From NCBI GenBank assembly GCA_041394885.1, contig JAWKHI010000019.1, positions 1 through 64,000 of the forward strand: a DNA stretch of 64,000 bases, given 5' to 3'. The stretch's first letter is position 1, and every line of letters begins with the position of its first letter. The notes below the pieces were generated by a model. The model had not been told where the DNA came from. It did not search any database and worked only from the letters and a program-made list of their open reading frames with translations. Positions 27,691-36,936 of the stretch are shown piece by piece. Source of the DNA: DSOI01 sp041394885. GTDB taxonomy: Bacteria; Acidobacteriota; Terriglobia; Bryobacterales; Bryobacteraceae. Made by a program: the position numbers and the translations under genes.

Positions 27691-30600
27691 TCAGCGTTTG
27701 GATCTAACGCGGGTGGCCGCTTCCGCCACAGCTGGGTCGACTTCTCGTTTGGCAAATCCGTCGAGCAGTTCCATGCGTTCCGCAAAAGGAACAGCCCTTG
27801 GCGCTTCCGATTCCGGAACCAGCCGCATACCGCCGGCCGCTTCCGCCAGATCCGCCAATGCCTGGCCGTCCGCGGGTTCTCCCGAGCCCAGGTACAAGTC
27901 CCACACCCGCAACTTTCTGCCGCCGGTGACGGCCTCCCTGGCATCCTGCGAAATGGAGATCGTTGCCGGGACCTCCGCCTGATTCACAGGACCGCCCACC
28001 GCCATGCCCGATGCCATTTCCCAGACACGCGCCGTGTTATCGCTGGATCCGGTGACGAGGTAACGTCCGTCGGAGGTGAATCGCATCGCCACCACGCCGC
28101 GCCAGTTCGCCCATTCCCGAATGGTCCGCCGCAGTGTGAGGTCGAAGACTTCGGCCAACCCATTGGAGTCCGCCAAGGCCACCAGCCTTCCATCGTCACT
28201 GAGGGCTCCCGTGTACCTGGTGCCCTCGGGCGCCTTCTGTCCGCTGCCCAGCCGGATCTGTGCGATCCGCTCTTTGGTTCTCGCATCGAGAACCTCCGGC
28301 GGCTCATCGCTGTGCCCGTCGGCTTGCCGCAGCACCAGCACCCGGCTTCCGTCCTTGCTCGCATACTGAGGCGATGCACCTTGTGAGGTCTTGCCGATCA
28401 GGCCGCTCAAAAGATTCTTCATCGCCTGCCGTTCTGGCCGGGGCTCGCCTTGCTTCCGCATCTCGTCCAGAAGCGACGCAGCCTGATCCAAGTCGATTTC
28501 CTTCCAAGGAGCTTCACCCAGCGAGACGTCGAACAAGGCGATGGTGCGCCGGTCCGCGGCCACGTTGGCAAGGGTACGGCCATCCGGAGACAGGGCCCAG
28601 TCGGCGCGTCCACGCGTGAACACCTGCGCGGCCGGCCGGAAGGTGAATACGTCCCGCAAGACCAGCGTTCCCTTGCCGTATCCGGCGAACACCGGTTGCC
28701 CGGAATGAAACTCGATCTCGTTCTCCCCCGACCATCGCAGGGGCGAAGCCTTTGCCGAGTCCACACTCCAGAGCCCAAGCCACGAATTCCCTGATTTCCC
28801 GGTAACTACCACCTGGCGCCCATCGGGCGTGAATCCAGCGGAGACGGCATCCTGACTGCCCGCCAGTTCTCTCACCCGGGACGATGTGACATTCCAAACA
28901 TAAGCCTTGTTTCCCGCTACCGCAGCGGCGTGCTTTCCATCCGGACTCAACGCCGCTTGATCGATCACAGCCGGAAGACTCGCTCTAGGGAAACTCCCCG
29001 AGCTGTCTGTCAGCCTCCACGCCAACGCCGTCCGGTTCAGCGCGATGAGAACCACGTCCCGGCGGGCGTTGATTTCGGTGAACCGAATGCTCCCGCCGAC
29101 ACGCGGCGCACTTACTAACCTACGGGCGTCCCACAGCTCCACGCCCTCCATCTTCGCCACAACGGCCTCCTGCGGGTTTCCAGCTCCCCGGAAAAGCACC
29201 TGCCGGAGATATTGGGGAGGAAACCCCGTGCGGGAATCGGCTTCCAACTCCCGCCCGCTGGCGATATCGATGACGTGCGTATTCGCCATGTCGTTCGAGA
29301 GGTCCGGATTGAAGAGGATCGCCACTGTGCCATCGTGGTTCAGCGCGGCATGCGGGGATGCCAGTGGAATCTTCGGGCCGGCGAGTTTTCCCGATCTCAC
29401 GTCCCAGACCCGAGTGAAGCCACCGCCCCAAGTCAACAACCGGTTACCGTCACCGCTAAAAACGGCCTCGACGACATGCGATTCGTTATCTAGCTCCCGG
29501 GAAGCCATCCTCAATCCGCCACGGGACAGATAGGCGGCGGCCCAGGCACGGGCCTGAGGCGACGCCGGATCGCTCTGGAGCGCGCGGGCCAGATAGGCCA
29601 GAGCTTGGGCAGGCTGCCCGCGATCGGTCAGCAAGGGAACCTGGGCCAGATCGTACCGGGCCAAAGCCACGTTCGCCTTGGCCTGCGCCTCGACGGCCGC
29701 ATCCCGGCTCTTTCCAGCCTTCACCCCCAGCCACACGGCCGCTATGAGCAATCCGGCCAAAAGCGCTGAGCCCGACTTCAATATCCGCGCGGTCCGAATG
29801 TCCTTCAACCGGCGCTGCTCGCGAGCCAGCCTTTCCCGCTCGGCCTTTCTCGATTCGGCGAGGAAGTCTTCTTCCACGGATTTGAGCTGATTGGCGGCCG
29901 CCCATTTCTCGGCTGTGGCTAGCGGATCGGCAACCAGCAGGCGGCTCTCGGGCCGCCCCAATTCGTGCCACAGTTCGGCCTCGCGCTGCAGAGCGCTCAA
30001 TTTCTCTTTTCGCCAGCTCTCGTTGCTCGCGCGAACGGGTTCAATCAACCGGTCGTGCGCCAGTTCCAGCCAAACGGACCCCAGGCGTTGGTCGGAGCGA
30101 ACGAGATGTGCTTCAATCAGAGCTTCCAGGGCGGTATTCGCCAGACCCTCACTCTCCTGTGGCCCCTTCACCACCTGACCGCGCGTACCCAACTTCGTAA
30201 TCAGATGATCCTCGAACCAATCGCGGATTGTTCTCTCCGCGATCCCGGTTTCCCAGGCGGCCTTGGCAATCGTAGCGGCATAGTAGTCCGCCAGTGCGGT
30301 GGATCCCACTTGCGGCTGTGTGCTCTTGGGGATACTCCGTGCACCTTCCGGAAGGTCTTCCCATCGGCGCAGGCAGACCACCTGCAATTGCACCGGTTCC
30401 ACGAACTCACCCAATGCCTGGCCGGTGCCCCCAGCCTTCACCACGTTCACCTTCCGGAGATCGTCGGCGATCTGCTCGGCCGCGCCGGTCTCGAAGGGAA
30501 CTCCTGCCTCCGCCGCTGGCCGGCGGATGGCATCGAGAGAGGAGTCCAGGCTTAGCAGATCCAGACGAAACGTATTGGAAAGCCGCGTGGGAATATAGCG

Positions 30601-31197
30601 CAGGTAAGGATCCAGGCTGGCCACATACTCCTCACGCATCGCGAACAATGCCCAGCGGCCCTGTGGCCGCAGCGCATCTCCAATCTGCCGGAAGAACTGG
30701 CGCTTGGCCTCCACGTCCACCGGATCTGTGGTGAGCACTTCCTCGAACTGGTCGAAAATCAGCAATTCGCCATTTGGATTCGGATCCAACGCCATTGAGG
30801 AAACGCGCACAACAGACTCGCCGCCCGCGCTCGAGTCGAGCGCGGTTCCTGAGCCGCTTCGGGCTGCGGCCAGCGGCTTGTGCGCTTCTAACTGCAGGGA
30901 CGCCATCATGCTCGCCCAGTAGCGATTCCGGGTCCCCGGATTCGGCGCCGCGTTCACCCGGATTACGTCGCGTACGGTGAATCCGAACCCGCCCTCCTGC
31001 GTTGGCCGGGCCATTCGCGGAATCAGCCCGGCCTGGATTACCGAACTCTTCCCCGCACCGGAAGGCGAATACAAAAGGACGATGCGTTCCGTGATCAGAA
31101 GGTCGATCAGGTCCGCAAGTTCCCGGTCGCGCCCGTATAGAGTTTCGCCCCGCTGGAACGCACGAGGACCGACGTAGGGATTGGCAGGGCTCTTCAT
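27691..31197 (-). CDS. nSTAND-type NTPase with membrane segment and WD40 propeller
   Basis: The 1168-residue protein begins PYVGPRAFQRGETLYGRDRE, the usual lead-in of nSTAND1 NTPases. P-loop SPSGAGKS (44-51) and Walker B ELLIFDQFEE follow. A helical region leads to a charged coiled coil and one membrane helix (about 478-500). The second half is a degenerate WD40 array (for example VVAMRFTSDGRYLVTGSSDN, TARVWEMASG). Such proteins act as switchable sensors, the repeats detecting the trigger and the NTPase oligomerising. Its ATG overlaps the stop of the CHAT-SIR2 gene (ATGA). Confidence 0.88.
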   Translation of the reverse strand: MKSPANPYVGPRAFQRGETLYGRDRELADLIDLLITERIVLLYSPSGAGKSSVIQAGLIPRMARPTQEGGFGFTVRDVIRVNAAPNPGTRNRYWASMMASLQLEAHKPLAAARSGSGTALDSSAGGESVVRVSSMALDPNPNGELLIFDQFEEVLTTDPVDVEAKRQFFRQIGDALRPQGRWALFAMREEYVASLDPYLRYIPTRLSNTFRLDLLSLDSSLDAIRRPAAEAGVPFETGAAEQIADDLRKVNVVKAGGTGQALGEFVEPVQLQVVCLRRWEDLPEGARSIPKSTQPQVGSTALADYYAATIAKAAWETGIAERTIRDWFEDHLITKLGTRGQVVKGPQESEGLANTALEALIEAHLVRSDQRLGSVWLELAHDRLIEPVRASNESWRKEKLSALQREAELWHELGRPESRLLVADPLATAEKWAAANQLKSVEEDFLAESRKAERERLAREQRRLKDIRTARILKSGSALLAGLLIAAVWLGVKAGKSRDAAVEAQAKANVALARYDLAQVPLLTDRGQPAQALAYLARALQSDPASPQARAWAAAYLSRGGLRMASRELDNESHVVEAVFSGDGNRLLTWGGGFTRVWDVRSGKLAGPKIPLASPHAALNHDGTVAILFNPDLSNDMANTHVIDIASGRELEADSRTGFPPQYLRQVLFRGAGNPQEAVVAKMEGVELWDARRLVSAPRVGGSIRFTEINARRDVVLIALNRTALAWRLTDSSGSFPRASLPAVIDQAALSPDGKHAAAVAGNKAYVWNVTSSRVRELAGSQDAVSAGFTPDGRQVVVTGKSGNSWLGLWSVDSAKASPLRWSGENEIEFHSGQPVFAGYGKGTLVLRDVFTFRPAAQVFTRGRADWALSPDGRTLANVAADRRTIALFDVSLGEAPWKEIDLDQAASLLDEMRKQGEPRPERQAMKNLLSGLIGKTSQGASPQYASKDGSRVLVLRQADGHSDEPPEVLDARTKERIAQIRLGSGQKAPEGTRYTGALSDDGRLVALADSNGLAEVFDLTLRRTIREWANWRGVVAMRFTSDGRYLVTGSSDNTARVWEMASGMAVGGPVNQAEVPATISISQDAREAVTGGRKLRVWDLYLGSGEPADGQALADLAEAAGGMRLVPESEAPRAVPFAERMELLDGFAKREVDPAVAEAATRVRSKR

Positions 31198-33425
31198 GCG
31201 GTCAGCTTCAGTGCTCGCTGCTCGGACGTGTTTTGCTGGAAAGCCTGGATGAACTCAGCCGTGCTACCCCAAAAGATGTCGATCTTCGATTCGCGCAGAT
31301 ACTGTTCGAAGTATCGAGACGCGCTCACCGGTTGAGATACGCGATCCTCCTCCGGTTGAAGCTGCGCACCTACGCACGGATACGAGTTCGCGCCCACCAT
31401 CCGCGCGCCGCTCCCTTCTTTGTTGAAGATGCTGCGCAAGAGCACGCGGAAGCTCCATTCGTCCAGGCGGAAGCCGAGAAACAACAGGGAATTCGCCGTC
31501 AGCGCGGTGCCCACCGCTCCCGGAATGAAATCCTTCGCGTCCGCTTTGCTGCCAACGTTGAGCAGATAGTTGAAGAAGTCGTCTTCGGTGAGTACCGTGG
31601 AGCCGAGCCCGGCTTCTACTCGGGTGGCCACCTGGGCCGAGCCGGCGGGTGCTTCCGGCTCACCGGGTAACGGGCCGGGCAGATCCAGTTGCCCGAACAG
31701 ATGATACACCAGGGGATTCTCGACGCTCGGAATATAACTCTTCTCTCTTTCTCGGATCGTCGGATACCTATTCAAGTTACGAAGATCGAAGAATGGATCC
31801 TTGTTCCAGCGGCTGAAGTCGCAACGTGGATGCCGTCCTGCTTCCTCGAGCGCATCTTCCATCAGTGTGTCGGAGTTGGTGGTGAGGTAGACCGCGAAGG
31901 GCCTCGAGGCCAGCACGCGATGCGGCTCCAGCGGATTCGCTGCACGCTCGGCCTTGCCGGCCATGGCGATGATGCGGGAAAGGTTCTCCGGATTCTCCGG
32001 ATCCAACCCGGACTCCCCAACCAGTTTTCTGGCGATTTGCCTCGCCAGATCTTCCTTCGCCGTCAGCGGCCGTTTGTAGCGCACGGCCAGGTACTGCGCG
32101 ACCGTCGGCAGTTCTTCGCTGAATATGGGTGAGAACGGAAACCGGTTGCCTGCCATTTCCTTCGCCAGTTCGCGCGTGGTGCCCACCAGGCTATCGAGCA
32201 CTCCTGGTCCGAGAATCGGAGTGCATTTCTGCGCCTCGATCGCTCGGTTGATCGAATCCCAAATCTCGGCGTCGGTGCTGCCGCTTGCCCCAGCTGCCAA
32301 TCCGGGAACGTACCAGAGACGGCCCGTGCGCAGACGCAGGAACAGTACGGGCATCCAATAATCGTCGCAGTCATCGTCGGCCGCCGCTTCCCGCGCCACT
32401 CCCATGGCCCTGTCGATCTGCCCGCCGCCTTTCGACAAAGCCCGCAAGAACTCCGGCATGAACTTCGCCATGGTGGCCATCTTCACTTTGCCCTGCATGG
32501 CGATCACGGCGGGAACGCCTGCATCCACCAGGAGTGGACCCAACGCGCTCAGTGTGCTCGACGCTGTTATCCCCTCGCCGCCGGCGCTCTCGCACGATGC
32601 CAGGATCACCAGCCGCAACTGCTTTTTCGACCGGATGCGCTCCACCAGCCTGGAACCGTCCGTTAACCCGTCCTCGAGATAGATTCTGGCCTGCCCGTCA
32701 TGCATGAGCGCCCCATGGCCCACCATGTAAAGAATGTCGAAGCCGTTGTCCAGTTGATCCAGAATCTCTTTTAGCGTCGCCGGGCCCAGGCAATCCTCCG
32801 CTCCGGTGGCAAGCGTCTGGAAAGCGATGCCGGCCTTCTTGAATCCTGCCTCGGCGCGCTGGCGTTCCTTGGCGACATCCACCGGGGCGAGCTTGGGATT
32901 GTCGTCGGCGTCGGGATCGAACAGTTCGGGATCGTTGGCCTTTTCGAGCCCAGGAGGATTGGCGACGACAATCAAAGCCTTCAGGTCCGTCTTTCCCCGG
33001 GGCGAGTGCCAATTGCTGCTGGCGAGGTAGCGCGAGAACAGCACCTCTCTGCCGTTGAACAGAGTTTCCCCTCGTGCGTCGCACAACGTCTCCCAGTGGA
33101 TCCGGTGCAATTCCTCCGCCCCGGCGTCGATGTAGAGCCGGACGCGGAGCGCGCCGTCTTCTTTGTCCTGGATGGAATTGCGCGCCTTCTCAAAGCCGCC
33201 GCGGATCTCGTCGTCGGCGAACAGCGCCGCCCCGAGCGCTTTGCCGTAGGCTTCAGGCTCTCCAGGCGCGAGCTTCAAATTTGGATCGATACTGGCGTAC
33301 GCCACTCCCTTGACGGGCATGCGTTCATCGGAATCGCTGTCGATGGCAACAAATCGCATCTCCACCGGGTAGCCGCCTGGCTCCCTGCGCCTGAGCGCGA
33401 TTTCCAATTCCGCGTACTGTGCCAT
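31194..33425 (-). CDS. CHAT protease - SIR2 fusion protein
   Basis: The 743-residue protein has an N-terminal CHAT caspase-like domain with the dyad in ILYMVGHGAL (H237) and LRLVILASCESAGG (C278). Residues 398-720 are a SIR2-like domain: TPILGPGVLDS, YLTTNSDTLMEDAL, YHLFGQLDLP, VLTEDDFFNYL, LLFLGFRLDEWSFRVL. SIR2 domains of this class degrade NAD+ in several defence systems; that function is inferred here. It is the first gene of the minus cluster and is coupled to the STAND gene. No membrane segment or signal peptide is present. Confidence 0.88.
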   Translation of the reverse strand: MAQYAELEIALRRREPGGYPVEMRFVAIDSDSDERMPVKGVAYASIDPNLKLAPGEPEAYGKALGAALFADDEIRGGFEKARNSIQDKEDGALRVRLYIDAGAEELHRIHWETLCDARGETLFNGREVLFSRYLASSNWHSPRGKTDLKALIVVANPPGLEKANDPELFDPDADDNPKLAPVDVAKERQRAEAGFKKAGIAFQTLATGAEDCLGPATLKEILDQLDNGFDILYMVGHGALMHDGQARIYLEDGLTDGSRLVERIRSKKQLRLVILASCESAGGEGITASSTLSALGPLLVDAGVPAVIAMQGKVKMATMAKFMPEFLRALSKGGGQIDRAMGVAREAAADDDCDDYWMPVLFLRLRTGRLWYVPGLAAGASGSTDAEIWDSINRAIEAQKCTPILGPGVLDSLVGTTRELAKEMAGNRFPFSPIFSEELPTVAQYLAVRYKRPLTAKEDLARQIARKLVGESGLDPENPENLSRIIAMAGKAERAANPLEPHRVLASRPFAVYLTTNSDTLMEDALEEAGRHPRCDFSRWNKDPFFDLRNLNRYPTIREREKSYIPSVENPLVYHLFGQLDLPGPLPGEPEAPAGSAQVATRVEAGLGSTVLTEDDFFNYLLNVGSKADAKDFIPGAVGTALTANSLLFLGFRLDEWSFRVLLRSIFNKEGSGARMVGANSYPCVGAQLQPEEDRVSQPVSASRYFEQYLRESKIDIFWGSTAEFIQAFQQNTSEQRALKLTA

Positions 33426-33540
33426 TCGGTGTCTAGCCTACAGCAGGAAGGGAGGGTTGGCAACCGCTTTTGGGGGATTTTCAGGGCCAATTGGCAACTC
33501 GCGCTGAGTCCCGCGAGTATGAGGTTCGGAGCGGGACCGC

Positions 33541-35673
33541 CTATGGAATCTCCATCGGGACGTACTTCGCGAGATTGACGGACTTCCCGCCCACCACGGC
33601 GGAGACGCCGGCATCCACTTCCACCGCCGTGATGCGGCGCTGGCTCAGTTGGACCACGAAGTTCCGGGGTGCGCTTAGGCGCAATTCTGGTTGGCCGTCT
33701 CCATCGAGATCCAGGGTGTCACCGCGTCCGCCCGCGGCCGTCTTGCCGATCCAAACGTCGTTGCGTAGCGTTCCCGCCGATGAAGTGAAGCCGTCCTGCG
33801 TGAACCGCCACGAAGCAAGCACGTCCGCCGCGGCGGGATCGCCGGGGGCTCGCGGATAGACGAACGTCCGACTCACTTCGCCCGGGACCGTCATCAGGAC
33901 CGGCCGTAAATCGCCATAGGTGCTGCGTATGAGTGGTTCGCCGTGCTGAATCCGGGCTCCTTCGTCGAGCGCAAGAAAGACCTCTTCGTCGCCGCCGGCG
34001 CTGTAGCCGGTTCCGGCCAACCGGTCTTCGTAGCGGGGACGCAACGGAGTTCCGTCGGACTCGAGCACCGGCCAAGTGACTCCCCACGCGCCTTCTCCCG
34101 AGACACGACGGACCGCGGACAAGACGCCTGACGGCGTGATTGTCAGCTCATTGCGGAAAATCGGACCCGAGTGGCCCTGCTTCGGCCGGTAGGTCAATGA
34201 ACAGCGCACCACCAACGGGCTCACGAACTGGAAGTCCCAGTCCGCCTGGAACCGTGACGGCAAGTCAGCCATGCGCAGCCATCGGCCGCTCTCCTCGAAC
34301 GCCGGGGCGAAGGTGACTCCGCGTTCGCCGTCGAACGCTCCATCGGAGGGCCCCAGCCGAGTATCCCAACCAGGTCGCGCGAAGCGGACGATCCCGAGCG
34401 GAGACCAGTAGTTGGCGTGGGTCATGTTCTCCTGCCCGCGCAGGTTCGCCTGGATCATCATGCCCCCGGCGTTGGCGAATGCGGTGGCGAACTGCTCATC
34501 CAGGGCGAACGCGTAGCCGCCGATCTCGGATGGCGACGGCCGTTCCGGAATTCCGGTTTGGCGGGTATGCAGCGCCTCCGACAGATGAAACATCAATGAG
34601 CCGTTGTAGTTGGTGTATTGGCTCGCGGGCTGGAATCCGACTCGCAGGGCCGGATCGAAGTGGTTCTTGGTGACCGAATAGGAACCTTCAAAACCGCGCT
34701 GCGTGCGCCGCCATCGCTGGGCGCTTTGAAAAGCCAGCATGGCCGCGTGGCGAAACTGACCGGCCCGTTCGCGATCGCCGCGCTTCCAGGCGACTTCAGC
34801 CATTACTTCGAAACAAAGCTGATAACCGATCTCTACCCAGACGTGATTGTCGGTGCGGCCGTTGGTGGGGACCTGCCCTGTGGGGTCCTGCAGCCACAGT
34901 GTATTGGTGGTGGCGGTTTCTACGATGCGGCGAATCTCGGCCGCGCTCGGGCCGTCGTAACCCAGGGCCGATAGCGCGAGTAAGTTTCCTCGTCCCACCG
35001 CTTCGACGCTCAACGTATCCGGATCGCTGGTAAGGTCGTGATAAAGATAGTAAGGCGCGGCGGCGATTCGTTTGGCTTGCCCGCCTTTCCAGGCAGCCTC
35101 GATGAAGCCGACGGTGTCCTGCCTTGGAATAAGTCCGGCCTGCTGGCGCATCCAGTCACCCTTGAGAACATACGTCTCCCAGTTATTCTTGTTGCCACGA
35201 ATCACTTGGGCGGATGGGGTCCTCATCCGATCTCGCCAGCGCAGCCATTGGTCTCGAGGTACATGTTTCTCATAGAGGGGCAAGGCGCCGGTGAGGACGG
35301 CGATGAAGAACTCGCCATGCTGCTCGGGAATAGCGGATCGCCCGCGGCCGAAACAACCGGTGGCGTGCTCCATCGCCTTGGCTCCATACGGCAGCAGGTC
35401 GGCGGCGCGGGCTTCGTCGACCAGCGTTCCGACGGCGTAGGCAAAGTAGGGTGTGGCGTACTGATGCTCAGCCTTAAAATACGGATCGATGATGGCGCCC
35501 GCGGCGTTTTGGAGCTTTGCGGTGTAGCGGGCTTCGCCCTCGATCGCGTGGAGGTAGGCGTCCGTGGTAATCCCGAGCGGCTTCCATGGCCTTGCCGTCA
35601 GATGGAACTGTGGCTCCATCTGGGCGGGGCAAAACGCCGTCGTGAGGAGTAGTATCGAGACGAATCGAATCAT
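33541..35673 (-). CDS. Secreted protein of unknown function, all-helical enzyme-like N-terminal part
   Basis: The 710-residue protein has a signal peptide (MIRFVSILLLTTAFCPA). The first 400 residues are rich in aromatic and helical stretches (FKAEHQYATPYFAYAVGTLV, NNWETYVLKGDWMRQQAGLI, NGRTDNHVWVEIGYQLCFEV). These recall (alpha/alpha) barrel polysaccharide lyases or heparinase-like enzymes, but I cannot assign a family. The C-terminus is beta-rich and contains DLDGDGQPELRL, a Ca2+-binding-like loop, then VGGKSVNLAKY. A truncated duplicate of the C-terminus lies at 22590-22750. It is separated from the CHAT-SIR2 gene by 115 bases and is probably not part of that cluster. Confidence 0.7.
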   Translation of the reverse strand: MIRFVSILLLTTAFCPAQMEPQFHLTARPWKPLGITTDAYLHAIEGEARYTAKLQNAAGAIIDPYFKAEHQYATPYFAYAVGTLVDEARAADLLPYGAKAMEHATGCFGRGRSAIPEQHGEFFIAVLTGALPLYEKHVPRDQWLRWRDRMRTPSAQVIRGNKNNWETYVLKGDWMRQQAGLIPRQDTVGFIEAAWKGGQAKRIAAAPYYLYHDLTSDPDTLSVEAVGRGNLLALSALGYDGPSAAEIRRIVETATTNTLWLQDPTGQVPTNGRTDNHVWVEIGYQLCFEVMAEVAWKRGDRERAGQFRHAAMLAFQSAQRWRRTQRGFEGSYSVTKNHFDPALRVGFQPASQYTNYNGSLMFHLSEALHTRQTGIPERPSPSEIGGYAFALDEQFATAFANAGGMMIQANLRGQENMTHANYWSPLGIVRFARPGWDTRLGPSDGAFDGERGVTFAPAFEESGRWLRMADLPSRFQADWDFQFVSPLVVRCSLTYRPKQGHSGPIFRNELTITPSGVLSAVRRVSGEGAWGVTWPVLESDGTPLRPRYEDRLAGTGYSAGGDEEVFLALDEGARIQHGEPLIRSTYGDLRPVLMTVPGEVSRTFVYPRAPGDPAAADVLASWRFTQDGFTSSAGTLRNDVWIGKTAAGGRGDTLDLDGDGQPELRLSAPRNFVVQLSQRRITAVEVDAGVSAVVGGKSVNLAKYVPMEIP

Positions 35674-35778
35674 GAACTGTCCACCTTAACACTCGGAGGC
35701 TATGCCGCGTATTGCAGGTTGTCTATAGCGAATATTGAGAAAAGTCGCCGGCGGCTCGCACTAACTGGCGAGTCACCA

Positions 35779-36936
35779 ATGAGCTATCGCTTCTTTGCCG
35801 CCTCTGTGATCCTGCTGCCGATGTGCCACGGGTCTTACTTTGCCATTCCCATCGGTACACTTGGGGGACAAAGCCACGCCTCTTCCATCAATCACAGCGG
35901 AGTAGTAGGCGGATACTCGGCTACAGCCGCCGGCAATACGCATGGATTCGTCTGGAGTAATGGCGTCATGACCGAGATCGGGACCTTGGGCGGAGGGAAC
36001 AGTTTCCTGGAGGCTCTCAACGAGACCGGCCAAGGCGCGGGCATTTCATACACCACCGGAAACGCGACCCAGGAGGCATTCCTGCTCACCACGGGGGGAG
36101 GGCTGTTCGGCATTGGCTCGCTCGGCGGACCCGAGAGTACTGCGAACGGCCTCTCCGACGCGTTCCCCGGGAATGGTCAATCGTTGTTAGTGAGCGTGGT
36201 GGGCACGTCGCGGACGGTGGGCGGTTTCTTCGATTTCACGAGGCATGCCTTCCTATGGACCGGGCTGGCCGCGGGTGGTGGCGGCGCGATGCTCGACCTC
36301 GGGACGTTGAGCGGAGGCAACAGCGGGGCGAACGCGATCAACAACAGTGGACGGATCGCAGGGTGGTCCACCGTTGGATCGAGCGACAGCGCGCCGTCCC
36401 ACGCCGTCTACTGGGAAAACAACTTCATCACTGACCTCGGCACCCTTGGCGGGTCGCACAGTGTCGCGTATGGGATCAACGAGAACGGCCAGATCGTGGG
36501 AGGAGCTTACAACGTAACGAACACAATGCACGCCTTTTTGTGGGACGGCGCGATGATGGATTTGGGCTCGCTGGGAGGTTATAGCCAGGCGTACGATGTG
36601 AACAACGCCGGCCAGGTGGTGGGAGATTCCTCCCTCGTAAATGGGACAATTCACGGATTCGTTTGGGAAGGCGGAACGATGTCGGACCTCAATACGCTGC
36701 TCCTGAATCCTTTTGGCCCGGGCGTCTATCTGATGACCGCCACCGCGATCAACGACGCCGGGTACATCACCGCCGGGACCAACGACGGGCGAGCGTTTCT
36801 TCTGGTTCCCGATGCTCCGGGTACTCCTGAGCCAGCGTCGCTGATTTTGACTGGCGGCGGACTCGGTGTGTTGATCGCTTTGCGCCGGCGAACTCGCGGC
36901 GGAGCGAGGGAGGGCCGGCCGCGGCTCAGATCTTAA
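35779..36936 (+). CDS. PEP-CTERM surface protein with HAF repeats
   Basis: The 385-residue protein has a signal peptide, then repeats of the HAF type (IGTLGGGNSF, AINNSGRIAGWS, DLGTLGGSHSVAYGINENGQ, HGFVWEGGTMSDL). The C-terminus has TPEPASLILTGGGLGVLIAL followed by an Arg-rich tail, the exosortase sorting signal. It would be exported, anchored and processed at the cell surface. The ATG at 35779 is chosen because it starts the signal peptide; a TTG at 35719 adds a charged stretch. Its end overlaps the convergent MFS gene by 11 bases. Confidence 0.88.
   Translation: MSYRFFAASVILLPMCHGSYFAIPIGTLGGQSHASSINHSGVVGGYSATAAGNTHGFVWSNGVMTEIGTLGGGNSFLEALNETGQGAGISYTTGNATQEAFLLTTGGGLFGIGSLGGPESTANGLSDAFPGNGQSLLVSVVGTSRTVGGFFDFTRHAFLWTGLAAGGGGAMLDLGTLSGGNSGANAINNSGRIAGWSTVGSSDSAPSHAVYWENNFITDLGTLGGSHSVAYGINENGQIVGGAYNVTNTMHAFLWDGAMMDLGSLGGYSQAYDVNNAGQVVGDSSLVNGTIHGFVWEGGTMSDLNTLLLNPFGPGVYLMTATAINDAGYITAGTNDGRAFLLVPDAPGTPEPASLILTGGGLGVLIALRRRTRGGAREGRPRLRS

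Noticed and set aside
36926..36936. Overlap of the HAF and MFS gene ends as something special
   Set aside because: Short convergent overlaps recur here (also 23552-23565 and 47006-47016) and are a sign of compact gene layout.
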